From DASQUK01 sp035641315 (GTDB lineage: Bacteria > Actinomycetota > Acidimicrobiia > Acidimicrobiales > VFJN01), in NCBI GenBank assembly GCA_035641315.1, contig DASQUK010000054.1, positions 1 to 64,000 of the forward strand: 64,000 nucleotides of DNA, read 5' to 3'. Below, one piece after another: positions 23,792-32,639 of this stretch. Both the position numbers and the translations under genes were made by a program. Position 1 is the first letter of the stretch. Each line of letters starts with the position of its first letter. The notes beneath the pieces were generated by a model. It was not told the origin of the DNA, did no database searches, and saw nothing but the letters and a program-made list of their open reading frames with translations.

Positions 23792-24346
23792 CTACTTCTG
23801 CAGCACGGCCTCGATCTCGAGATTGAGCTGGATCTTGTCGCCGACCACCAGGCCTCCGCCCTCCATGGGCATGTCGAAGGTGAGGCCGAAGTCCTTACGA
23901 TTGATCTCGCCGCTGGCGGACAGGCCGGCGCGGGTGCCGCCCCAGGGATCGGGACTGATCCCGTTGAACTCGACCTGCAACGACACGGGGTTGGTGATGT
24001 CCTTGACCGTGAGCTCGCCGTCGGCGACGTAGCCGTCGCCTTCGACCCGGAGGCTCGTCGTGCGGTAGGTCATGGTCGGGTACTTGTCGGACTCGAAGTA
24101 GTTCGACGAGCGCAGGTCGTTGTCACGGTCCTCGTTGCCGGTGTTGATCGAGTTGAGGTCGACCGTGACCGTGGCCCGGGTGTCCAGGATGTCGTCGCCC
24201 GTCACGATCTCACCCTCGAACTTCTCGAACCGGCCGCGGACCTTGCTGACCATGAGGTGGCGGACCGTGAACCCGATCTCCGAGTGGATCGGGTCGATCA
24301 CCCACGTGCCCGCGACGTAACCCGGGATCTTCGTTTCCTCGCTCAC
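23792..24346 (-). CDS. YceI-family lipid-binding-like protein
   Basis: The 184-residue protein has the YceI signature throughout: GTWVIDPIHSEIGFTVRHLM at the start, GRFEKFEGEI, TATVTVDLNSINTGNEDRDN-like strand, YPTMTYRTTSL, DGELTVKDITNPVSL and KDFGLTFDMP. YceI proteins form an eight-stranded barrel that binds isoprenoid or amide lipids. No signal peptide is present, so it is probably cytoplasmic. GTG 24346 follows CGGAGG; the 11 residues before it in frame look non-coding. Confidence 0.9.
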   Translation of the reverse strand: MSEETKIPGYVAGTWVIDPIHSEIGFTVRHLMVSKVRGRFEKFEGEIVTGDDILDTRATVTVDLNSINTGNEDRDNDLRSSNYFESDKYPTMTYRTTSLRVEGDGYVADGELTVKDITNPVSLQVEFNGISPDPWGGTRAGLSASGEINRKDFGLTFDMPMEGGGLVVGDKIQLNLEIEAVLQK

Positions 24347-24402
24347 CAGTTCGGCACCTCCGTCCCATCCGTACCACACGCCGCCCCCCTACCCTCACCA
24401 TC

Positions 24403-25905
24403 ATGTCATCCGCTGCCGGCCGGTTCGCCGGTCCCTACGCCGCCGGGGTGCCGGCGCCGGCGCTGCGGATCGTGGCCCCGAGCCTCACCCGCTTCAGCTG
24501 GCGGGAGCTGGTGCGGGGCGCCGAGATCGCCGTCGTGCTGGCATGGCACCTGACCGGCGCCGCCGTCCGTCACCTCGCCCGCCGGCCCTCGGTACTCCTG
24601 CGGCTCCGCCGGAACCACACCGCCCGGGCCGCGCTGGCGAGCGCCGTCAGCGTGGGCCTGGTGGAGGCCTTCATGGCGCTCGGCCCGACGTTCGTGAAGC
24701 TCGGCCAGCTGATCGCCTCGTCCCCCGGGATGTTCCCCGCCCCGCTCGCCGACGCCTGCCTGCGCACGCTGGACGACGTGCCGCCCTTCCCGGCCGGGGA
24801 CGCGCTGGCCATCGTCGAGGACGACCTCGGGGCGTCGGCGGCGCAGATGTTCGCCGACTTCGATCCCGAGCCGCTGTCGGCCGCCTCCATCGCCCAGGTC
24901 CACGCCTGCACGTTGGCCGACGGGCGGGAGGCGGTCCTCAAGATCCAGCGGCCGTCGATCCGGGACCGCATGAACCGTGACCTGCGGATGATGTACCGCA
25001 TGGCCGGACTGGTCGACCGCACCCGCACCGGGCACCTCATGAACGCCCCGGGCGTGGTCGAGGACCTGCACCAGGTCACCAACGAGGAGCTGAACTTCGC
25101 GCTGGAGGCCCACCGCCAGGCCGAGTTCCGCGACCAGATCGGGGCCTTCGGCGACAACCGCTGGATCACCGCCCCCGCGGTCTACTGGGATCACTGCGGG
25201 CCCCGGGTCATCTGCATGGAACGGCTGCGGGGCACCCCCATGGACCGTTTCGCCGAGATCAGGGCGCGGGGCATCGACGGCGAGCTCGTGCTGCGGCGGG
25301 GCCTCAAGGCGTGGATGGAGGCGACCCTCGTCCACGGGCCGTTCCACGGCGATGTGCACGCCGGCAACATCTGGGTGCTCGACGACGGGCGGGCGGCGTA
25401 CCTCGACTTCGGCATCATGGGCGAGCTGCCCGACGCCCACCGCCAGGCGCTGCGCGACGCCCAGTACACGGTGATGATCGACGGCGACTATCGCCGCATC
25501 GTCCGGGCCTGGCAGCGCATCGGCATCCTCAGCGAGGACGTCGGCCCGGTCGACGAAGTGGCCGCGCGGCTCAAGGCCGTCCTCGATCCCATGTTCGACA
25601 TGACGCTGGGCGAGGTGAGCCTGTCGTTCGTGTTGCGCCGGCAGCTCGAGCTGCAGCACGAGTACGGCGCCCGGGCCGCCCGCGAGCTGGTGCTCGTCTC
25701 CAAGCAGCTCATGTACTTCGAGCGCTACGCCAAGGAGCTGGCCCCCGACTACAACCTGGCCCGCGATCTGTTCCTCGTGCAGAACGTCTTCCCCGAGGCC
25801 GTGGCCCGCTTGGCGGCCGAGCGGGGCATCAGCTTCCCCGACGACTCGATCCCGCACGTGCTCGCTTCGGCTGCAGGGCCGGCGGCAGCGGCCGGGAGTG
25901 GATGA
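24403..25905 (+). CDS. ABC1/AarF (UbiB-family) atypical kinase
   Basis: The 500-residue protein belongs to the ABC1/UbiB family: FMALGPTFVKLGQLIASSPG is the KxGQ motif, followed by PLSAASIAQVHACTLADG (the Ala-rich loop), AVLKIQRP with the kinase Lys, HGPFHGDVHAGNIWVLDDG (catalytic loop) and YLDFGIMGEL (DFG-like). Members affect quinone or lipid metabolism, apparently as ATPases rather than protein kinases. TACCCT followed by seven bases and the ATG suggests a leaderless transcript. Its 3' end overlaps the convergent helicase gene by 77 bases. Confidence 0.9.
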   Translation: MSSAAGRFAGPYAAGVPAPALRIVAPSLTRFSWRELVRGAEIAVVLAWHLTGAAVRHLARRPSVLLRLRRNHTARAALASAVSVGLVEAFMALGPTFVKLGQLIASSPGMFPAPLADACLRTLDDVPPFPAGDALAIVEDDLGASAAQMFADFDPEPLSAASIAQVHACTLADGREAVLKIQRPSIRDRMNRDLRMMYRMAGLVDRTRTGHLMNAPGVVEDLHQVTNEELNFALEAHRQAEFRDQIGAFGDNRWITAPAVYWDHCGPRVICMERLRGTPMDRFAEIRARGIDGELVLRRGLKAWMEATLVHGPFHGDVHAGNIWVLDDGRAAYLDFGIMGELPDAHRQALRDAQYTVMIDGDYRRIVRAWQRIGILSEDVGPVDEVAARLKAVLDPMFDMTLGEVSLSFVLRRQLELQHEYGARAARELVLVSKQLMYFERYAKELAPDYNLARDLFLVQNVFPEAVARLAAERGISFPDDSIPHVLASAAGPAAAAGSG

Positions 25906-27853
25906 CGACCAGCTCCTGGACCGCCCGGGTCAGGGCGACGTAGAGAAGTCGCAGCCCCCGGGCGGTGCCGCCGGCGATGGCGGCCGGTTCCACCACGACG
26001 ACCGCATCGAACTCGAGGCCCTTGGCGTCGGGTGGCGCCAGCACGTCGACCCGCTGCCCGCGAGCCGGGGGCGCCAGGTCGAGCGGACCGATGACCGCCA
26101 CCGAGCCGTAGCGACCGGCCAACTCGGACGCCGCCGCTCCGGCCTCGTCCCGTAGTCCGTCGGCCCCCAGCGCCGGCTCGACCGCGACGAACCGAGGTGG
26201 CCGCCCGTCGAGGCGGACCGACCGGCAGGGCGTGATGCCGGGCGCCGCCTCGGCCAGCAGGCGGTTGGCGACGTCCACGATGGCGGCCGGCACCCGGTAG
26301 CCGAGGTCCAGGTCTGTGCGCCAAGCGGTGGCCGGGGAGCCGAGGTGGGCGACCACCTCGTCCCAGGAGGACTGCGCCCCCGGGACAGTGGCCTGCGCCA
26401 GGTCGCCGAGCACGGTCATGGAGCGGGCGTGGCTGCGCCGGGCCAGCGCCCGGAAGCCCATGGCGGACAGGTCCTGGGCCTCGTCGACGACCACGTGGCC
26501 GTACGCCGGGGGCGGACCGACCAGGAGGGCTTCTGCCTCGTCGAGCAGCGCCAAGTCGTCGAGCGTCCACGGCTCGTCTGTCACCCGCGGCGTGGCCGGC
26601 CGCCCCAGCAATGCCCGCTCGCCGGCGTCGAGCAGTCCACCCGCGGCGGTGCGCAGCGCGTTGCGGTTGGTGAGCAGCCGTCGCACCAGGGTGGCGGCGT
26701 TGAGCGGCGGCCAGATCCGGTCGAGCGCCCGCTGCCAGCCGCGGTCGGCTCGCAGGCTGGCGTCGACCGCTTCGGTCGTGGCCACCTCCTCGCCTCGGCG
26801 CGCCACCAGCCCCCGGCGCACCAGGCGGACCAGCCGGGCCCGCAACGCCGCCCGGCCGACGTTGTGGGGCACGCCCCGGGCGCGTATCTCGGTCAGTGCC
26901 TCCGCCACCGCCTCGCTACCCAACCGCACCGTCCCCCAGGCGGTCGCGGCCTCGACGTCACGCTCGGGTGGGTGCACCGTGGCCGCCGCGGCGCGGGCCA
27001 GCAGCGTCGCCATGCGAGCGTCGCCCTTGATCCGCGCAGCGGGGTCACCATCGACGCCGCGGCGTCGGTAGGCGGTGCCCGCCAGCAACCGTTCCAGCGT
27101 CGACTGCCGCACGGCCGTCTCGCCCAGCGACGGGAGGACCTGGCTGATGTAGCGCAGGAAGATGGGGTTGGGCCCGATGACCAGCACCCCGTCGGCGTCG
27201 AGCTGGCGGCGATGCTCGTAGAGGAGGAAGGCGGCGCGGTGGAGCCCGACGGCCGTCTTGCCGGTGCCGGGACCGCCCTGCACCACCAGGCAGGTGTCGA
27301 GCGGCGCTCGGATGACCTCGTCCTGCTCGGCCGCGATCGTCGCGACGATGTCGCGCATCTCGCCGGTGCGCTCGCGCTCCAGCTCGGCCAGCAGCGGGTC
27401 GGGGATGCCGCCGTGGTGGGCGGCGTCGACGCTGTCGGGGTCGTCGAACACCTCGTCGAAGAGGTCGTCGACGCGGCGGCCGGTCATCACGAAGCGGCGC
27501 CGCCGCCGGAGGCCGAGCGGGTCGACGGCCGTCGCCCGGTAGAAGGGGACGGCCACGTCGGCCCGCCAGTCGACCACCACCGGATCGCCGCGGTCGTCCT
27601 CGACGTGGCGCCGGCCCACATACCAGCGGGACCCGTCCTCGTCGTCGAGCCGGCCGAAGCTCAACCCCGGCAGGTCGACGTCGAGGCTGCCGAGGCGGTG
27701 CGACAGATGTTGCTGCGCGATGGCCGAGTCGACGGCTTGGGCGGCGCCGTCGGAGACGGCGGCGGCGCGCGCCGTGCGCATCCGCATCCCGGCCAGGTGG
27801 CGGTACGCCTCGTCGATGTACGCCTGCTCGGCGGCGACCTCGGGGTGGGGCAC
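25829..27853 (-). CDS. helD: HelD-like superfamily 1 helicase/translocase
   Basis: The 674-residue protein is a UvrD/Rep-type NTPase with the HelD layout: an N-terminal coiled-coil arm (AEQAYIDEAYRHLAGMRMRT), the insertion WYVGRRHVEDDRGDPVVVDW, Walker A VVQGGPGTGKTAVGLHRAAF, Walker B VVVDEAQDLSAMGF, and late motifs LDLGYRVPAAIVDVANRLL, VLAPPDAKGLEFDAVVVV and LLYVALTRAVQELVVIH. Actinobacterial HelD releases stalled RNA polymerase and in some species protects against rifampicin. GTG 27853 with GAGG upstream is used; TTG 27886 is an alternative start. Confidence 0.85.
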   Translation of the reverse strand: MPHPEVAAEQAYIDEAYRHLAGMRMRTARAAAVSDGAAQAVDSAIAQQHLSHRLGSLDVDLPGLSFGRLDDEDGSRWYVGRRHVEDDRGDPVVVDWRADVAVPFYRATAVDPLGLRRRRRFVMTGRRVDDLFDEVFDDPDSVDAAHHGGIPDPLLAELERERTGEMRDIVATIAAEQDEVIRAPLDTCLVVQGGPGTGKTAVGLHRAAFLLYEHRRQLDADGVLVIGPNPIFLRYISQVLPSLGETAVRQSTLERLLAGTAYRRRGVDGDPAARIKGDARMATLLARAAAATVHPPERDVEAATAWGTVRLGSEAVAEALTEIRARGVPHNVGRAALRARLVRLVRRGLVARRGEEVATTEAVDASLRADRGWQRALDRIWPPLNAATLVRRLLTNRNALRTAAGGLLDAGERALLGRPATPRVTDEPWTLDDLALLDEAEALLVGPPPAYGHVVVDEAQDLSAMGFRALARRSHARSMTVLGDLAQATVPGAQSSWDEVVAHLGSPATAWRTDLDLGYRVPAAIVDVANRLLAEAAPGITPCRSVRLDGRPPRFVAVEPALGADGLRDEAGAAASELAGRYGSVAVIGPLDLAPPARGQRVDVLAPPDAKGLEFDAVVVVEPAAIAGGTARGLRLLYVALTRAVQELVVIHSRPLPPALQPKRARAGSSRRGS

Positions 27854-27926
27854 GGTCCGGACCTCGGCACGACGGGGGCTCGCCAACGTACCCGCTGTAG
27901 CGTTCGGCCGGAGGTGGATTTACGAC

Positions 27927-28382
27927 GTGCGCATCACGGCCAAGGTGGATTACGCCGTACGCGCGGCGGCCGAGCTGGCCGCCGCTCCCCCCGGGCCGGT
28001 CAAGGGCGACGTGATCGCCGCGCGGCAGGGCATCCCGGCAAAGTTCCTCGAGAACATCCTCGCCGACCTCCGCCGCTCGGGCCTGGTGTCGAGCCAACGG
28101 GGTGCCGAGGGCGGCTACTGGCTGGCGGCCGACGCCGACGCCGTCTCGGTGGCCGACATCATCCGGGCCGTCGAGGGACCGCTGGCCGACGTGCACGGCA
28201 CGCCTCCCGAGCTGGTCGACTACCGGGGGCCGGCCGCCGGTTTGCAGCGCGTGTGGGTTGCGACCCGGGCGGCGCTGCGCACGGTGCTGGAGGAGGTGAC
28301 CCTGGCCGACATCGCCGCCGGGCGCCTGCCGGAGCAGATCGACGAGCTGTTGCGCGAGCCCGACGCCTGGTTGCGCCGCTGA
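27927..28382 (+). CDS. Rrf2-family transcription regulator lacking cluster cysteines
   Basis: This 151-residue winged-helix protein has the family pattern VDYAVRAAAELAAAPPGPVK, IPAKFLENILADLRRSGLVS and RGAEGGYWLAADADAVSVAD. It contains no cysteine at all, so it cannot hold the [2Fe-2S] cluster of IscR/NsrR/RirA; it resembles the cysteine-free members such as CymR, which sense through partner proteins or small ligands. GTG 27927 was chosen by family alignment. It is divergent from the HelD-like gene, 73 bases away. Confidence 0.88.
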   Translation: MRITAKVDYAVRAAAELAAAPPGPVKGDVIAARQGIPAKFLENILADLRRSGLVSSQRGAEGGYWLAADADAVSVADIIRAVEGPLADVHGTPPELVDYRGPAAGLQRVWVATRAALRTVLEEVTLADIAAGRLPEQIDELLREPDAWLRR

Positions 28383-28433
28383 GAGCCGATGACATCGTGC
28401 GAGCCGACCCAACAGCGCTAGCGTTGACTCCCT

Positions 28434-29894
28434 ATGTCGCGCCGGATCGACATCGAGCTCACCAGCCCCCGGGATGACGGTTCCTGGACGTGGCGCGCCG
28501 CCGGCGCCCGCGAGCCCCGGGGCACGGTGCCCGGCGCACTGGTCCCGAGCGGTTCCCAGGTCGGCAACGTGCTGCGGGCAGAGATCGACGGCTACCTCGA
28601 CCAGATGAGCGTCGTGGCGGTCCTGCCGCCGAAGGCGCCGCGGCGTGAGCCCGAGCGCCTCGAGCTCCGCGGCGGCACCGATCGGCCCCTGGTCACCACG
28701 ACGCTGGTGCGTGAACGTCCCGGCGAGCGCCGGCCCCGTGATCGCGGCGAGCGGCGTGAGCGGGACGGCCGGGGCGATCGTCGTGAAGATGCGGGCCGCC
28801 GGGAGCGTGCCGATCGTGACCGCGGTCGGTCCGACAGGGAGGGCCGCCGCCCGGGTGGTCCCGGCCGCGACCGTCCGGCCCGCGACCGCCAGGAGGCGCG
28901 CCACGAGCGACCGGCTCGGCCCAGTCCCCCGCCGGTGGAGTCGAGGCCCAAGCCCAAGCGGCTGCGCCCCGGCAAGGCTCACCGCACGGCGCTGCTGGAG
29001 GCCGTGCCCCCCGAGCAGCGGCCGATCGCCGAACAGCTGCTGCAGGGCGGCATCCCCGCGGTGCGCCAGGCCATCGACAAGCAGAACGAGTCGCTGCGGG
29101 CCGAGGGCAAGACCGAGGTCAAGCCGGAGCCGCTGCTGCGGATCGCCGAGGAGCTGCGGTACCGGGCTGCAGCGGCGGTGTGGCGCGACCGGGCCGAAGC
29201 GGCGATCGCCGCGGTGGACGAGCTCGACCTGCGCGACCTGCGCTCGGTGGTCAGCGCCGCCAGCGATGCCGGCCGTGACGAGGAGGCCCGGGCGCTGGCC
29301 AGCCAGCTGCGCGAGGCGCTGGCCAACCGCGTCGAGAAGGAGCATGCCGCCTGGCTGGCCGAGCTGGCGGACGCGCTCGAGGCCGGTCGCGTGGTCCGGG
29401 CGCTGCGCCTGAGCTCGCGGCCCCCCAAGGCCGGCGCGCCGATCCCCGGAGACCTGGGCAACCGGCTCGTCGAGGCCGCGTCCGAGGCGCTCGCCGCGGA
29501 AGCCAGCCAGGATCGCTGGGCCACCGTGCTGGACGCGCTGGCGTTCTCCCCCGTCCGGCGTCGGGTGCTCCCCCAGTCGCTCCCGACGAAGCTCTCGCCC
29601 GAGCTGCGGGCCACCGTGGCCCGGGTGGGCAGCCGGCTGCCCGAGATCGCCCACATCTTCGCCATCGAGCCCGATGAGTCGGCAGGGCGGACCCCGAGCC
29701 CACGTGGTCAGGCCCGCAGGGGCGCCCCCCGTGGCAAGAAGGCCCGCGCCGCCCCGCCGGCGAGGGAGGCGGGCAGTGACGCCAGCGAGGCGGGCGATAC
29801 CAGCGGCAACGGAGCGGCTACCAACGGCAGCGCGGACACCGGTGCCGACACCGAGGCCGATCCGGCAGACACGACCACGAGCCCCAGAACCTAG
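28434..29894 (+). CDS. actinobacterial protein with Arg/Asp-rich disordered region
   Basis: The 486-residue product is not a recognised enzyme. Residues 1-75 form a small beta-rich domain (SRRIDIELTSPRDDGSWTWR, GNVLRAEIDGYLDQMSVVAV). Residues 75-185 are a disordered Arg/Asp/Glu-rich tract (RDRGERRERDGRGDRRED style). Residues 185-410 are helical (ELRYRAAAAVWRDRAEAAIA), and the tail is Lys/Ala then acidic. RNA binding would fit the basic tract but is only a guess. TAGCGT lies nine bases before the ATG. Confidence 0.6.
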   Translation: MSRRIDIELTSPRDDGSWTWRAAGAREPRGTVPGALVPSGSQVGNVLRAEIDGYLDQMSVVAVLPPKAPRREPERLELRGGTDRPLVTTTLVRERPGERRPRDRGERRERDGRGDRREDAGRRERADRDRGRSDREGRRPGGPGRDRPARDRQEARHERPARPSPPPVESRPKPKRLRPGKAHRTALLEAVPPEQRPIAEQLLQGGIPAVRQAIDKQNESLRAEGKTEVKPEPLLRIAEELRYRAAAAVWRDRAEAAIAAVDELDLRDLRSVVSAASDAGRDEEARALASQLREALANRVEKEHAAWLAELADALEAGRVVRALRLSSRPPKAGAPIPGDLGNRLVEAASEALAAEASQDRWATVLDALAFSPVRRRVLPQSLPTKLSPELRATVARVGSRLPEIAHIFAIEPDESAGRTPSPRGQARRGAPRGKKARAAPPAREAGSDASEAGDTSGNGAATNGSADTGADTEADPADTTTSPRT

Positions 29895-29900
29895 CTTCCG

Positions 29901-29937
29901 GGTGCCGAACTGGTTGCTCGGCAACCACTTCGGCGCC
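29901..29937. repeat. palindromic repeat, GGTTG..CAACC family, copy 2
   Basis: GGTGCCGAACTGGTTGC and GCAACCACTTCGGCGCC pair with only two mismatches around a short loop. The copy lies just after the stop of the preceding gene and before the convergent zinc-ribbon gene, so it may act as a terminator hairpin. Related copies are at 2190 and 50858. Confidence 0.7.
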
Positions 29938-29951
29938 AGATTCGGCTGCGG

Positions 29952-30191
29952 TCAGTGTTGGCGGGGGACGATCACCGATTCGAGGCCGCCCCGACCCCGG
30001 TAACGGCCCGTCTCGGCGTCCTCGTCCCAGCGGGCGCCGCACCCATCACAGGTGCAGGCGTCGATGTGCAACGAGCCGATGTAGAGCCGTTCGACCTGGT
30101 AGGCGTGGCAGAAGGGGCACTGCAAGTGTCCGCTGTCGTGGTCCATCCGCTTCTCGCCTGTCCCGTTGTCGGACCTGGTCTGCTGACTCAT
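29952..30191 (-). CDS. small zinc-ribbon protein
   Basis: This 79-residue protein of unknown role has CPFCHAYQVERLYIGSLHID followed by CTCDGCGARWDE, giving a C-x2-C ... C-x2-C ribbon, the second pair being in CDGCG. It starts at ATG 30191 (MSQQTRSDN); a start at 30146 (MDHDSGHLQ) would leave 64 residues and is also possible. Such ribbons often bind nucleic acid or are orphan rubredoxin-like proteins. Confidence 0.6.
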   Translation of the reverse strand: MSQQTRSDNGTGEKRMDHDSGHLQCPFCHAYQVERLYIGSLHIDACTCDGCGARWDEDAETGRYRGRGGLESVIVPRQH

Positions 30192-30301
30192 CACTGACTC
30201 ATGACTACCCGCATCTCTCGGTTCGACCACCTCACCATAGCGAAGGTTTCGCGGGATTTCGGGGACCGGTCGCCACGCACCGTGACATGGGCATGCCTTC
30301 C

Positions 30302-30335
30302 TTGCAGTGGGAGTGCGATGACTAGGGTGCACACA
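30302..30335 (+). promoter_or_regulatory. leaderless-type promoter of the enoyl-CoA hydratase gene
   Basis: TTGCAG (30302-30307) and TAGGGT (30323-30328) resemble -35 and -10 boxes with a short 15-base spacer. The ATG follows the -10 after six bases, so the mRNA would be leaderless. Confidence 0.45.
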
Positions 30336-31099
30336 TGCCTGTCGAGCTCGAGCACCGAGGCCCCTACGCCGTCATCAAGATCAACCGGCCGGAGGCCCGC
30401 AACGCCATCAACGGGGAGGTGGCGCAGGGCATCGAGGACGCCATCGACGAGGTCGAGGCCGACGACGGCACCTGGGTCGGGATCCTCACCGGCGAGCCGC
30501 CGGTGTTCTCGGCCGGCGCCGACCTCAAGGAGATCAACGCCGGAAACGCCGCCAAGCTGCAGACCCAGCGCGGCGGCTTCGCCGGCATCGTGCAGCGTGA
30601 ACGCACCAAACCGATCATCGCCGCGGTCGACGGTCCGGCCCTGGCGGGGGGTACCGAGATCGTGCTGGCGTGCGACCTGGTGGTGGCGTCCACGTCGGCC
30701 ACGTTCGGCATCCCCGAGGTCAAGCGCTCTCTGGTCGCCGGTGCCGGCGGCCTGTTCCGGCTGGGACGCAAGCTGCCCCTCAACATCGCCATGGAGCTGG
30801 CCGTCACCGGCGATCCCATCACCGCCGAGGTCGCCCATCACCACGGCCTCGTCAACCGGCTGGTCGAACCGGGTCAGGCGCTCGACACCGCCGTCGCCCT
30901 GGCCGAGCAGATCTGCGCCAACGCCCCCGTCGCCGTCCGCGAGAGCCGCAAGGTCGTCATCGAGGCCACCCACGCGCCCGACGAGGTCGGCTGGAAGATG
31001 TCGATGGAGGCCATGGCCGCCGCCATGCGCAGCGACGACTTCCGCGAGGGCCTCGAGGCCTTCATCGAGAAGCGGCCGCCCCAGTGGAAGGGCCGCTGA
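30335..31099 (+). CDS. enoyl-CoA hydratase/isomerase family protein
   Basis: This 254-residue crotonase-fold protein hydrates or isomerises enoyl-CoA. It shows INRPEARNAING, the oxyanion-hole motif FSAGADLKEI, and ALAGGTEIVLACDLVVA with the catalytic Glu of the first position, then FGIPEVKRSLVAGAGG, where hydratases usually carry the second Glu (present here in PEVK). Its substrate could be a fatty or steroid side-chain acyl-CoA. The 3' end overlaps the convergent Nudix gene by 38 bases. Confidence 0.9.
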   Translation: MPVELEHRGPYAVIKINRPEARNAINGEVAQGIEDAIDEVEADDGTWVGILTGEPPVFSAGADLKEINAGNAAKLQTQRGGFAGIVQRERTKPIIAAVDGPALAGGTEIVLACDLVVASTSATFGIPEVKRSLVAGAGGLFRLGRKLPLNIAMELAVTGDPITAEVAHHHGLVNRLVEPGQALDTAVALAEQICANAPVAVRESRKVVIEATHAPDEVGWKMSMEAMAAAMRSDDFREGLEAFIEKRPPQWKGR

Positions 31100-31514
31100 C
31101 CGCCGGCAGCACGCCGTGGGCGGCGAGGAACTCGGCGAGGCCGTCGACCAGCGGCCATGTCGCTACCTCGCCAAGGGGGACCCAGGCCAGGGCGGCGGCG
31201 TCGTCGCCGGCGACCGCACGCTCCGGCGGGTCGAGCAGCCCGACCCGGAAGTCGAGGACGACGTAGTGGAACCCGTCGCCGACCCTCTCGACCCAGCCCA
31301 CGAAGTCGCCGCAGGTCGCCCGCAGGCCGGTCTCCTCTTGTAGCTCGCGCACGACGGCGGCGCGCACGGTCTCGCCGGGCTCGACGCGCCCACCGGGCAC
31401 GGCCCAGCGACCCGCCCCGGCCAGCCCTGGTCCTCGCTGCACCAGGAGCAGCCGGCCGCCCTGGACCGCCACCGCTCCGGCGCACACCTCGGGGCGGGGC
31501 GGCGCGGCGGTCAC
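31062..31514 (-). CDS. Nudix hydrolase
   Basis: The 150-residue protein contains a full Nudix box, GGRVEPGETVRAAVVRELQE followed directly by ETGL (pattern GX5EX7REUXEEXGU), which binds Mg2+ and cleaves nucleoside-diphosphate derivatives. The N-terminus (AGAVAVQGGRLLLVQRGPG) resembles MutT/ADP-ribose types. It starts at GTG 31514, overlapping the stop of the GNAT gene by four bases (GTGA). The true substrate is unknown. Confidence 0.88.
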   Translation of the reverse strand: MTAAPPRPEVCAGAVAVQGGRLLLVQRGPGLAGAGRWAVPGGRVEPGETVRAAVVRELQEETGLRATCGDFVGWVERVGDGFHYVVLDFRVGLLDPPERAVAGDDAAALAWVPLGEVATWPLVDGLAEFLAAHGVLPAVSGPSTGAAASR

Positions 31515-32017
31515 GTCAGCGGTCGGTGCACCACGATCGCCCGGGCCACCAGGCCGAAGGACTCGAAGAAGTTCTTGGTCTCCCGATCGCCGGGCAACGC
31601 CAGGCTGTCGACGCCGAAGCAGCCCCGGGCGGTGCACCAGTCGAGCAGGTGGTTCATGAGCGCCTCGCCGACGCCGACCGCCCGGGCGCCGGGGTCGACG
31701 TAGATGTCGTCGATCACGCCCAGCCGGCCGCCGTCGAGCAGCGTCTCCACCCGCGCCGCGCCATAGCCCACGATCGCACCGTCGAGGGTCCCCACCGCCA
31801 CCTCGTGGTCGTTCGACTGGAGGGCCAGGCGCAGGGCCGCTTCACGGGGGGCAGGTCGGCCCTCCCGGCGAGCCCAGATGGCGCCGCCCTTCTGCCGGAC
31901 CTTCTCCTCGGCGGCGGCGCCGGCCAACTCCACCAAGTGGGGGATGTCCGCCTCGACGGCGGTGCGGGCCGCTTCCTCCGGTGCCGTGCCCAGCGGGGCC
32001 TCGGGCTCCGCGGTCAC
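31511..32017 (-). CDS. GNAT-family N-acetyltransferase
   Basis: This 168-residue acetyltransferase has the acetyl-CoA binding pyrophosphate loop in DDIYVDPGARAVGVGEALMN, preceded by the strand VGTLDGAIVGYGAARVE and followed by GVDSLALPGDRETKNFFESF, where the last helix is typical. The acceptor substrate cannot be told. It starts at GTG 32017 directly after a dispersed repeat and is coupled to the Nudix gene. Confidence 0.85.
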   Translation of the reverse strand: MTAEPEAPLGTAPEEAARTAVEADIPHLVELAGAAAEEKVRQKGGAIWARREGRPAPREAALRLALQSNDHEVAVGTLDGAIVGYGAARVETLLDGGRLGVIDDIYVDPGARAVGVGEALMNHLLDWCTARGCFGVDSLALPGDRETKNFFESFGLVARAIVVHRPLT

Positions 32018-32050
32018 GAGCTGCGCTCGTGACCGGACGGCCGTGCGACC

Positions 32051-32107
32051 GCCAGGGAGCCGGACGTCGATGGGGTGCGGGGGCGCAGCCCCCGAGGAGG
32101 AACGGTC
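32051..32107. repeat. dispersed repeat family 2, copy 1
   Basis: GCCAGGGAGCCGG, then GATGGGGT and the hairpin GGGGGCGCAGCCCCC, recur at 62097-62155. Translated on the minus strand both copies give PPRGLRPRTPS or PRGLRPRTPSPPGSLA. This copy fills the gap between the downstream GNAT gene and the stop codon of the preceding leftward gene. Confidence 0.75.
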
Positions 32108-32639
32108 ACGACTGGAGTTGGGCGATCTTGTTGAGGATCGTCTTCCGCCCGCGGTGCACCACCTCGTAGGAACGGACCGCCTCGAGCTCGTCGCGCGTCA
32201 GTCCCGGCAACCGGGTCACCACGTGCGAGGCCGAGAGGCTGTCGTAGTCGGTTATGGCCAAGTCGTCGACGGCGGGTCCCGGCTCGGTGGCCCGGGGCGC
32301 TGCCTGCCGGGCCTGTTGGGCGCCGGGCGAGGTTGCCGCGGGGGGTGCCGGCGCAGGTGCCTCGGCGCCGTTGGTCGCGCCGCGGTCGTCGGGTAGCAGT
32401 CCCAGCGCTCGCAGCAGCCCGCTGGTCTGCTCCTCGAACCCGGCCAGCCGGCGGCGGACCTCGGCCTCGCCCTGCCGGACCGCGAACTGGCCGAACAGGC
32501 GGGCGTTGCGGGTGTGGACCCGGCCCTGCTCGGCGAGCTTGGGCAGCAGCTTCGGTGCCTCGAAGAACCATCCGATGGGCGCGTACACGAACAGGTCGGC
32601 GATCTGATCCACCGGGGTCTTGTCGTTGCGCTCAGTCAC
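32106..32639 (-). CDS. conserved actinobacterial protein with C-terminal YDSL helical domain
   Basis: The 177-residue product has a helical N-terminus (QIADLFVYAPIGWFFEAPKL, then AEVRRRLAGFEEQ), a Pro/Ala-rich linker and a C-terminal module YDSLSASHVVTRLPGLTRDE followed by LEAVRSYEVVHRGRKTIL. This C-terminal module, resembling a small helix-hairpin fold, recurs at the end of many actinobacterial proteins of unknown function. It starts at GTG 32639. Confidence 0.6.
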   Translation of the reverse strand: MTERNDKTPVDQIADLFVYAPIGWFFEAPKLLPKLAEQGRVHTRNARLFGQFAVRQGEAEVRRRLAGFEEQTSGLLRALGLLPDDRGATNGAEAPAPAPPAATSPGAQQARQAAPRATEPGPAVDDLAITDYDSLSASHVVTRLPGLTRDELEAVRSYEVVHRGRKTILNKIAQLQS

